A stretch of 8,035 nt of DNA from Chloroflexota bacterium. GTDB taxonomy: Bacteria; Chloroflexota; Chloroflexia; Thermomicrobiales; UBA6265. The stretch covers positions 1-8,035 of the forward strand of contig JAEWEG010000017.1 of NCBI GenBank assembly GCA_023389575.1. The letters are read 5' to 3'. Shown piece after piece: positions 1 through 6,484 of this stretch. How positions within the stretch are numbered: the first letter of the stretch is position 1; each line of letters begins with the position of its first letter. The notes under the pieces were generated by a model that worked only from the letters and a program-made list of their open reading frames with translations, made no database searches and was not told the origin of the DNA. A program made the translations under genes and the position numbers.

Positions 1-1589
1 TGGCGGGTGGCCTCGCCCGGAGCGCGATCATCGTCGCGATGTCGTTCGTGCTCAGCCGGGTTCTCGGCCTGGCCCGCGAAGTGATCCTCGCCCGGCAGTT
101 CGGCACCGGAATGGAAATGGACGCCTACGGCAGCGCGTTCCGGATTCCCGACCTGCTCTTCCTGGTCGTGATGGCCGGCGCGTTCGGGGCCGCGTTCATC
201 CCGGTGTTCGGCGGCTTCATCAACGGCGGTCAACCTGACAAGGCGTGGCGCCTGGCCTCGGCGGTGCTGACCTGGGCCGGCATCATGGTGTTCGCGCTCA
301 GCATCCTCTGCTTCGTCCTTGCCCGGCCACTGATGCTCGTGGTGGCGCCAGGGTTCGACCAGGCCACCGAGGACATGGCGGTCCACCTCATGCGGATCCT
401 CCTCCTCTCCCCAGTGTTCCTCGGGTTCGGCATTGCCGCCAAGGGCATCCTGGAAGCGCAGAACCAGTTCGTGCTTCCGGCCATCGCCCCGCTGGTCTAC
501 AACCTGGCGATCGTGGTCGGCGCGCTGTTCTTCGCCGAGCGCCACGGGATCTACGCCGTTGGCTGGGCGGTGATCATCGGGGCGCTGGGGCATTTCCTGG
601 TGCAGTTGCCCGGGCTGATCCGGGCAGGAATGTCGTTCAAGCCGACCATCGACCGGCGCATCGAAGGGCTGGGCGAGGTCGCCCGGCTCCTCGGACCGCG
701 CATCATCGGCCTGGCGGTATTCCAGGTGAACTTTATCGCCGTAACCGCGTTCGCCTCGACCACCGACCAGGCGAGCGTGTCCGCCATCAACTACGCCTGG
801 CAGTTGCTGATGCTGCCACACGGCGTGATCGCGCTCAGCATTTCCACGGTGATCTTCCCCACGCTCGCCGCCCTGTTCTCGCGAGGAGATACGGAAGGAT
901 TCGCGCGCACCCTCGATCGCACCTTGCGGCCGCTGGTCTTCCTGTCGATCCCGGCGTCGATCGCGCTGTACATGCTGCGCGAGCCCATCGTACGGGTGGT
1001 GTTGCAGCGCGGCAGCTTCAACGACGAGTCCACGAACCTGGTGACGGCGGCCCTGGCCTGGTTCGCCATTGGGCTGGTTGGTTACGCGCTCACCGAGATC
1101 CTCACCCGCGTCTTCTATGCCACTCGGGACACGATCACGCCAGTGGTGACCGGCGTGCTGACGGTCGTGCTCAACCTGATCCTCTGCGCCCTGTTCCTCG
1201 AAGCGCTGGGGTACACCGGGCTGACACTGGCGCTTTCGGTGACCACCGGGGCCGAGGCGGTCATTCTGTTGCTTTTCCTGCGCCAGCGGACAGGCCACGT
1301 GGTGGAGGCCAGCTTCGGCGGATGGCTCCTGCGGGTGCTCGGCGCCTCGGCGGTGATGCTGGCCGTGATGATCCTCACCGTACCGATGGTGAAGGACGCG
1401 CTCGACCGCGATGGATCGGTGTGGCCCGCCTACCTGCTGTTCTTCTACGCCGTGGGCGTTTACCTGACCGCCTTCGTGGTTGCGGCGCTGGTGTTCCAGA
1501 TACCCGAGCTGCAGGCGATGCTGGGCAAGATCGCCGGACGCCTGCCGTACCGAGCCAGGGTAGTGCTGGAGCGGATCGGCCTCGTGTAG
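1..1589 (+). CDS. murJ: Lipid II flippase MurJ (MviN family), 5' end outside window
   Basis: This is an integral membrane protein that moves lipid-linked peptidoglycan precursor (lipid II) across the cytoplasmic membrane. The first complete codon is at base 3. The reading frame is open to the left edge, and residues before the ATG at 39 (LARSAIIVA) match the usual MurJ N-terminus, so the ATG at 39 is internal and the true start lies upstream. Counting from that Met, family hallmarks are SRVLG (6-10), REV (13-15), the DAY motif with Asp28, the block ILEAQNQFVLPAIAP (137-151) and, further on, FYATRDTITPV. Many hydrophobic segments fit the 14-helix MOP exporter fold. At 528 or more residues the length is normal, and the C-terminus (RVVLERIGLV) is intact. 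The next gene on this strand starts about 154 bases later behind its own promoter, so murJ probably ends its own transcript. The family assignment is firm; flippase activity is inferred from the family. Confidence 0.93.
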   Translation, partial: AGGLARSAIIVAMSFVLSRVLGLAREVILARQFGTGMEMDAYGSAFRIPDLLFLVVMAGAFGAAFIPVFGGFINGGQPDKAWRLASAVLTWAGIMVFALSILCFVLARPLMLVVAPGFDQATEDMAVHLMRILLLSPVFLGFGIAAKGILEAQNQFVLPAIAPLVYNLAIVVGALFFAERHGIYAVGWAVIIGALGHFLVQLPGLIRAGMSFKPTIDRRIEGLGEVARLLGPRIIGLAVFQVNFIAVTAFASTTDQASVSAINYAWQLLMLPHGVIALSISTVIFPTLAALFSRGDTEGFARTLDRTLRPLVFLSIPASIALYMLREPIVRVVLQRGSFNDESTNLVTAALAWFAIGLVGYALTEILTRVFYATRDTITPVVTGVLTVVLNLILCALFLEALGYTGLTLALSVTTGAEAVILLLFLRQRTGHVVEASFGGWLLRVLGASAVMLAVMILTVPMVKDALDRDGSVWPAYLLFFYAVGVYLTAFVVAALVFQIPELQAMLGKIAGRLPYRARVVLERIGLV

Positions 1590-1630
1590 CGCGCGAATAT
1601 CCTGGCGCTGCGACCCCGTTTGGGCGGCAT

Positions 1631-1639
1631 TGCTATACT
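1631..1639 (+). promoter_or_regulatory. Extended -10 promoter of the lepA-mazG-aspS run
   Basis: The sequence TGCTATACT holds a TATACT hexamer (1634-1639), one base away from the TATAAT consensus, preceded by TG and one base, the extended -10 form. No good -35 hexamer is seen 16-18 bases upstream, which extended -10 promoters can tolerate. The site lies in the murJ-lepA gap and would start transcription near 1646, giving a leader of roughly 100 bases before the lepA start at 1744. This is a motif call only. Confidence 0.5.
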
Positions 1640-1743
1640 GATGGCAGCATTTGGGTCGGGGTTGTCCTTCCAGTCGCCCCGGCCCGTTTCGTGCCGACCA
1701 TGGCCACCAGCCACCCATGAAATCCGAGCGTGCATCCCAGCCC

Positions 1744-3585
1744 ATGACCACATCCTCACCCACTTCCCATATCCGCAACTTCAGCATCATCGCGCACATC
1801 GACCACGGCAAGTCGACGCTCGCCGATCGCCTGCTGCACCTCACCGGCACGGTTTCCGACCGTGAGTTGAGCACCCAGATGCTGGACACGATGGACCTCG
1901 AACGCGAGAAGGGCATCACCATCAAGGCCCGCGCGGTTCGGATGGCCTACACGGCGAAGGATGGCGAGACCTACGAACTCAACCTGATCGACACCCCCGG
2001 TCACGTCGACTTCTCGTACGAGGTCAGCCGCAGTCTCGCCGCCTGCGAGGGCGCCCTGCTGGTGGTGGACGCCGCCCAGGGAATCGAGGCCCAGACGATG
2101 GCCAACGTCTACCTCGCGCTGGAGCACGACCTCGCGATCATCGCCGTGATCAACAAGATCGACCTGCCGAACGCCGATCCCGAGCGAGTCTCCAAGGAGG
2201 TCGGCCAGTTCATCGGCCTGCTCGACGACGAGGTGATTCCCGCCTCGGCCAAGACGGGCGTCGGCATCGAGAACATCCTCGAGGCGATTGTCCAGAAGAT
2301 GCCGCCGCCATCGGACGAGGGCACCACCGGCGCTCCCCGGGCGCTGATCTTCGATTCGCATTACGACCCGTTCAAGGGCGTCATCGCTTACGTCAAGGTG
2401 GTCGACGGCGAGATTCGCGACGGCCAGCGCATGCGGGTGATGGGCACGAAGAAGGAAGCGGAGATCCTGGAACTGGGATTCTTCGGCCCGAACATGACCA
2501 CGGCCGATTCGCTCAAGACCGGCGAGGTCGGCTACATCGCCACCGGCTTCAAGGTGGTCAAGGATTGCCAGGTGGGCGACACCATCACCGTCACCACCAA
2601 CCCAGCCAAGACGCCACTTCCGGGCTACCGGCCGGCCCAGCCGATGGTGTTCGCCGGTCTCTACCCGACCGACAGCGAGGACTTCCCCATCCTGCGCGAC
2701 GCTCTCGAGCGGCTCCAACTCAACGATGCCTCGCTCACCTACCAGCCCGAGTCGTCGCTGGCGCTGGGCTTCGGATTCCGTTGCGGATTCCTTGGACTGC
2801 TCCACATGGAGATCATCCAGGAACGGCTTGAACGGGAATACGACCTGGACCTGCTGGCGACCGCGCCAAGCGTGGAGTACGAGGTCCACATGCGTGGCGG
2901 CGACGTGCGGCGGATCGACAACCCGTCCGAACTGCCGAGCCCGGGCGATATCGACAGCATTCGCGAGCCGTGGATGCACCTGAACATCATCGCGCCGTCT
3001 CGCTACGTCGGTCCGATCATGGAACTGACCACGTCCAAGCGCGGCATGTTCGTCGAGATGATCTATCTCGACGAGGACCGCGTGCAGTTGAAGTACGACA
3101 TTCCGCTCGGCGAACTGATCGTGGAGTTCTACGACCAGCTCAAGAGCCGTACCCAGGGCTACGCCTCGCTCGACTACTCCTTCGCCGAGATGCGCGACGC
3201 CGACCTGGTGAAGCTGGATGTCCTCGTCAACGGCCAGGCGGTCGACGCGCTTTCGATCATCACCCACCGCGACGACGCCTACTACAAGGGGCGCGAACTG
3301 GTAAACGTGCTGCGAGGGCTGATCCCTCGGCAGATGTTCGATGTGCCGATCCAGGCCTCCATCGGCAGCCGGATCGTCGCTCGCGAAACCGTGAAGGCGA
3401 TGCGGAAGAACGTGCTCGCCAAGTGCTACGGCGGCGACATCAGTCGCAAGCGCAAGCTGCTCGAAAAGCAGAAGGAAGGCAAGTCGCGCATGAAGCTGGT
3501 GGGCAGCGTCGAGATCCCGCAGGAAGCCTTCATGGCAGTGCTCAGCCTGGGTTCGGGCGACAAGGCGGCGGCCAACCGTGGCTGA
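1744..3585 (+). CDS. lepA: Elongation factor 4 (LepA), ribosomal back-translocase GTPase
   Basis: LepA is a translational GTPase that binds the ribosome and is proposed to reverse-translocate or remodel stalled complexes and to aid ribosome assembly. From the ATG at 1744 it has 613 residues, close to the usual 600. GTPase motifs are all present: G1 AHIDHGKST (17-25), G2 REKGITI (54-60), G3 DTPGH (83-87), G4 NKID (137-140) and G5 SAK (168-170). EF-Tu-like domain 2 and EF-G-like domains III and V follow. The C-terminus carries the LepA-specific block with AKCYGGDISRKRKLLEKQKE, and VGSVEIPQEAF after it, which separates it from EF-G and TypA. The start at 1744 gives the usual short leader before HIRNFSIIAHIDHGKST. 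An in-frame ATG at 1717 and a TTG at 1651 also exist; none has a strong Shine-Dalgarno, and the TTG would lie almost on the predicted transcript start. The 3' end overlaps the next gene. Confidence 0.96.
   Translation: MTTSSPTSHIRNFSIIAHIDHGKSTLADRLLHLTGTVSDRELSTQMLDTMDLEREKGITIKARAVRMAYTAKDGETYELNLIDTPGHVDFSYEVSRSLAACEGALLVVDAAQGIEAQTMANVYLALEHDLAIIAVINKIDLPNADPERVSKEVGQFIGLLDDEVIPASAKTGVGIENILEAIVQKMPPPSDEGTTGAPRALIFDSHYDPFKGVIAYVKVVDGEIRDGQRMRVMGTKKEAEILELGFFGPNMTTADSLKTGEVGYIATGFKVVKDCQVGDTITVTTNPAKTPLPGYRPAQPMVFAGLYPTDSEDFPILRDALERLQLNDASLTYQPESSLALGFGFRCGFLGLLHMEIIQERLEREYDLDLLATAPSVEYEVHMRGGDVRRIDNPSELPSPGDIDSIREPWMHLNIIAPSRYVGPIMELTTSKRGMFVEMIYLDEDRVQLKYDIPLGELIVEFYDQLKSRTQGYASLDYSFAEMRDADLVKLDVLVNGQAVDALSIITHRDDAYYKGRELVNVLRGLIPRQMFDVPIQASIGSRIVARETVKAMRKNVLAKCYGGDISRKRKLLEKQKEGKSRMKLVGSVEIPQEAFMAVLSLGSGDKAAANRG
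3562..3568 (+). promoter_or_regulatory. Ribosome binding site for the mazG-type gene, inside lepA
   Basis: AAGGCGG lies 9 bases before the GTG at 3578 and within the last codons of lepA. It is an imperfect match to AAGGAGG. With the 8-base overlap of the two genes it supports GTG 3578 as the start and suggests translational coupling. Confidence 0.45.
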
Positions 3586-4585
3586 TGAACACCACGCATG
3601 GCGACTGGAGGACGATCGGGTTCTGGACCTGCTCGGCGACGCCGCGGATGCGTACGGCGTCCATCTCCTGAACGATGAGGTCCAGATACTGCTTTCTGGA
3701 TCGATCGCCGAATGGGCCTCCGCCAGGCCGTTCGAGAGTGGGATGCTGGCGGCATCGCCCCTTCGGCCACTGCTGGTGGTGTTCGAGCGACATCTTCCCT
3801 CGGTCGCCGATCGGCCGACTTGGGAGCATCCGCACGCCGAAGCGGTTGCGGCCTACCTGGCGGGGTATCTCGGTGAGGACGCCGAGGTGACCGTGATCGG
3901 CGCCGACCGGCGGGAAACCGTCTCACTCCCGGACCTGTCCCGCTTCGAGTTTCCCGATTACCTGTTCATCGCGGGGCGGGACGAGTTCTCGGGAGCCGAG
4001 ATCGATCCTCGCGCGATGCACCGGGTCGTTGCCCGGTTACGACGGCCAGACGGTTGTCCGTGGGATCGCAAGCAGACCAACAGGTCGCTCGCGAAGTCGC
4101 TGGTGGACGAAGTCTATGAGGCGGTCGACGCCATCGAACGTGGCGACGCGGCGAACCTGGCCGAGGAACTTGGCGACCTCTACCTGCTGATCCTGATGCA
4201 CGCCCAGATCGCCCACGAAGCCGGGGAGTTCTCGATCGAGGATGTCTACTCCGGCATCGCCCGGAAGATCATCGGCCGTCACCCGCACGTGTTCGGGAAC
4301 GCCTCCGTTGAGACCGACGCTGACCTCGCTGGCATCTGGAACGAGGCCAAGGCTCGGGAGAAGGCGGATGGGGGCAAGTCCGGCGGCAAGGATGTCGACG
4401 GCGAACCCTTCTCGATGCCGGCCATGACGCGGGCGACGAGGGTCCTGAAAAAGCACCCGGTCGAGGCGGGAGATGATCCGCCTGACCTGCTGAGGATCGT
4501 GGCCGAGATCGTCGCCCGGGGCGAGGACCCGGACGCGGTGCTGCGGCAACAGTTGCGCGATCACCTGGCGAGCAAACACGACTGA
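3578..4585 (+). CDS. mazG: MazG-family NTP pyrophosphohydrolase with N-terminal methylase remnant
   Basis: MazG proteins hydrolyse (d)NTPs to the monophosphate and pyrophosphate, clearing damaged or excess nucleotides. The protein has 335 residues in three parts. Residues 1 to about 140 lack a SAM-binding glycine motif but resemble the C-terminal half of the tetrapyrrole methylase domain found in front of MazG in YabN-type proteins (PLLVV at 64-68, VTVIGA at 104-109, then PDYLFIA). Residues about 143-265 are a full MazG domain with RRPDGCPWDRKQT, a metal-binding DEVYE (177-181, Asp where Glu is usual in the first place), EELGD (196-200) and GRHPHVFG. Residues 279-335 begin like the linker to a second MazG domain (SMPAMTRATRVLKK) but the tail is short and has no EExxE or ELGD. 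Mycobacterial MazG, also about 325 residues with one MazG domain, is a precedent. The GTG start overlaps the lepA stop by 8 bases, and lepA coding occupies the space upstream, so the short N-terminus is real. Enzyme class is secure; substrate preference is unknown. Confidence 0.88.
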   Translation: MADEHHAWRLEDDRVLDLLGDAADAYGVHLLNDEVQILLSGSIAEWASARPFESGMLAASPLRPLLVVFERHLPSVADRPTWEHPHAEAVAAYLAGYLGEDAEVTVIGADRRETVSLPDLSRFEFPDYLFIAGRDEFSGAEIDPRAMHRVVARLRRPDGCPWDRKQTNRSLAKSLVDEVYEAVDAIERGDAANLAEELGDLYLLILMHAQIAHEAGEFSIEDVYSGIARKIIGRHPHVFGNASVETDADLAGIWNEAKAREKADGGKSGGKDVDGEPFSMPAMTRATRVLKKHPVEAGDDPPDLLRIVAEIVARGEDPDAVLRQQLRDHLASKHD

Positions 4586-4631
4586 TCCCGGCCTCCACAT
4601 GGCCATATTGCCCATCGGGGCGCACGATACC

Positions 4632-4637
4632 GAGGAG
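4632..4637 (+). promoter_or_regulatory. Ribosome binding site for aspS
   Basis: GAGGAG lies 11 bases before the ATG at 4649, a slightly long but workable spacing. It is the only purine-rich Shine-Dalgarno-like run in the 63-base gap after the mazG-type gene and it supports this start. Confidence 0.55.
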
Positions 4638-4648
4638 TTCAACACGGC

Positions 4649-6484
4649 ATGCAGGCAGCTACTGGTTCACCCGTCGAGATTGGCCGGATTACGTGTGGCG
4701 CGTTGCGCGCGGAAAACGCTGGCGAGCAGGTCACCCTGCGGGGCTGGGTCAATCGCCGCCGCGACCTCGGTGGGCTGATCTTCATCGACCTGCGCGATCG
4801 ATACGGCATCACCCAGGTGGTCTTCAATCCCCAGATCGCGCCCGAGGTGCACGAGGCGGCCAGCGCGTTGCGGAACGAGTACGTGATCTCCGTCAGCGGA
4901 ACCGTCACGATGCGTCCCGATGGCACCGAGAATCTGAAGATGCCGACCGGGCAGGTCGAGCTCGAAGTGCATCAACTCGATATCCTCAACGAGTCGAAGA
5001 CCCCGCCCTTCTACATCAACGAAGATGTGGATGTGGACGAGTCGCTGCGGCTCAAATATCGCTACCTCGACCTGCGCCGCCAGAAGATGCAGCGGAACGT
5101 GCTGCTGCGCTACAACATGGTTCGCCACATTCGCGAGTACCTCGATGCTCGCGGCTTCGTCGATGTCGAGACGCCGCTGCTGATCAAGAGCACGCCCGAG
5201 GGAGCCCGCGATTTCCTGGTGCCCAGCAGCGGTTTCCCGGGATCGTTCTACGCGCTCCCCCAATCGCCGCAGCAACTCAAGCAGCTCCTGATGGTGGCCG
5301 GCCTCGACCGGTACTACCAGATCGCCCGGTGTTTCCGCGACGAGGCCCAGCGCGCCGATCGCCAGCCCGAGTTCACGCAACTCGACATCGAGATGTCCTT
5401 CGTTGACGAAGAGGACATTATGTCGTTGATGGAGCAGCTCTACATCGAGCTGACCAACGACCTCAGTGACAAGAAGATTCTCCAGACGCCGTTCCCGCGC
5501 CTGACCTACCAGGAGTCGATGGACCGCTTCGGCAATGACCGGCCAGACCTTCGCTTCGGGCTGGAGCTCCAGGATGTCTCGGCCGCGCTGGCGTCGACCG
5601 GGTTCAAGGCGTTCGCGGGCGTGCTCGAAGCCGGTGGGCAGGTCAAGGCGATTGTCGTGCCAGGGTGCGCCAGCTACACCCGCCGTGAGATCGACGAGGT
5701 GACCGATCTCGCGAAGAGCGCGGGCGCCAAGGGGCTTGCCACGATCCAGATCAATGAGGACGGCCTTCGCTCCCCGATCGCCAAGTTCCTGAGCGAGGAC
5801 GAGATCGCGGCCCTCACCACCGGCATTGGCGCCGGCGTGGGCGACCTGGTGCTGATCGTCGCCGACCAGCCGGCCGTGGTCGCGAAGACGCTCTCCGCCC
5901 TCCGCGACGAATTCGGCAAGCGGCTGAACCTGGCCGATCCGAACGTGCTGGCCTACTGCTGGGTGTACGAGTTCCCGCTGCTCGAATGGGACGAAGAAGG
6001 CAATCGCTGGGACGCCACCCACAACCCCTTCTCCGGCTATTACGCCGAGGACGAGCACCTGCTGGACACCGATCCGGGCGCGGTGCGGGCGAAACAGTAC
6101 GACCTCGTCGGTAATGGCAACGAGCTTGGTGGCGGGAGCATCCGCATCTTCAACCGCCAGAAGCAGGAGCGCATCTTTTCGCTCATGGGCCACAAGGTCG
6201 AGGACCAGGCCGAGCGCTTTGGCGCGATTCTCGACGCGCTGGAGTACGGCGCGCCGCCGCACGGTGGCATCGCGATGGGCATCGACCGGTTCGCCATGAT
6301 CCTGGCCGACGAGGACAGCATCCGCGACGTGATCGCGTTCCCCAAGAACCAGCGTGGCGTGGACCTGATGTTCCAGGCTCCGGCCGCCGTGGCGCTGGAT
6401 CAACTGGACGAACTTGGGCTGGAGGTTCAGCAGGCGAAGCTGGAAGCGACCGAAGCCTCGCTGGCCGCCGCCGAAGAGGTTTAG
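4649..6484 (+). CDS. aspS: Aspartyl-tRNA synthetase, bacterial type
   Basis: A cytoplasmic class IIb synthetase that charges tRNA(Asp) with aspartate using ATP. Its 611 residues match the bacterial form (about 590). An N-terminal OB-fold anticodon-binding domain (about 15-115) contains RGWVNRRRDLGGLIFIDLRD. The catalytic core holds motif 1 (FVDVETPLL, 170-178) with STPEGARDFLVPS, the QSPQ loop (205-208), motif 2 (FRDEAQRADRQPEFTQLD, 229-246) and motif 3 (GIAMGIDRFAM, 540-550). The GAD-type insertion typical of bacterial enzymes lies between motifs 2 and 3 (about 295-430). Leu40 in RRRDLGG is the residue seen in E. coli; a His there is linked to non-discriminating enzymes of the Pseudomonas type, so this one may be Asp-specific, which is only inference. 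The C-terminus has an Ala/Glu-rich helical tail (about 590-611) somewhat longer than in E. coli. It follows the mazG-type gene by 63 bases, and its stop overlaps the convergent murE stop. Confidence 0.96.
   Translation: MQAATGSPVEIGRITCGALRAENAGEQVTLRGWVNRRRDLGGLIFIDLRDRYGITQVVFNPQIAPEVHEAASALRNEYVISVSGTVTMRPDGTENLKMPTGQVELEVHQLDILNESKTPPFYINEDVDVDESLRLKYRYLDLRRQKMQRNVLLRYNMVRHIREYLDARGFVDVETPLLIKSTPEGARDFLVPSSGFPGSFYALPQSPQQLKQLLMVAGLDRYYQIARCFRDEAQRADRQPEFTQLDIEMSFVDEEDIMSLMEQLYIELTNDLSDKKILQTPFPRLTYQESMDRFGNDRPDLRFGLELQDVSAALASTGFKAFAGVLEAGGQVKAIVVPGCASYTRREIDEVTDLAKSAGAKGLATIQINEDGLRSPIAKFLSEDEIAALTTGIGAGVGDLVLIVADQPAVVAKTLSALRDEFGKRLNLADPNVLAYCWVYEFPLLEWDEEGNRWDATHNPFSGYYAEDEHLLDTDPGAVRAKQYDLVGNGNELGGGSIRIFNRQKQERIFSLMGHKVEDQAERFGAILDALEYGAPPHGGIAMGIDRFAMILADEDSIRDVIAFPKNQRGVDLMFQAPAAVALDQLDELGLEVQQAKLEATEASLAAAEEV

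Noticed and set aside
39..41. ATG as the murJ start
   Set aside because: The frame is open to the window edge and the residues before it match the conserved MurJ N-terminus.
1588..1609. Hairpin AGCGC/GCGCT as a murJ terminator
   Set aside because: Only five pairs, a 12-base loop and no T-run.
245..1720. A 491-codon open frame in another frame of murJ running into the gap
   Set aside because: It is an Arg/Ala/Gly/Pro-rich shadow of murJ with no domain and no ribosome binding site.
1651..1743. Upstream lepA starts at TTG 1651 and ATG 1717
   Set aside because: The TTG lies almost on the predicted transcript start, and the added residues do not resemble LepA. ATG 1717 has no better ribosome binding site than 1744 and lengthens the leader beyond the family norm, though it cannot be ruled out.
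1756..3267. A 503-codon open frame antisense to lepA
   Set aside because: lepA is unmistakable on the other strand. The antisense protein is a low-complexity mix of Val, Asp, His and Leu typical of the mirror frame of GC-rich genes.
4586..4648. A separate promoter for aspS, from TTGCCC and GATACC
   Set aside because: The two hexamers are only 12 bases apart, too close for a sigma-70-type promoter, and CATATT nearby has no matching -35.
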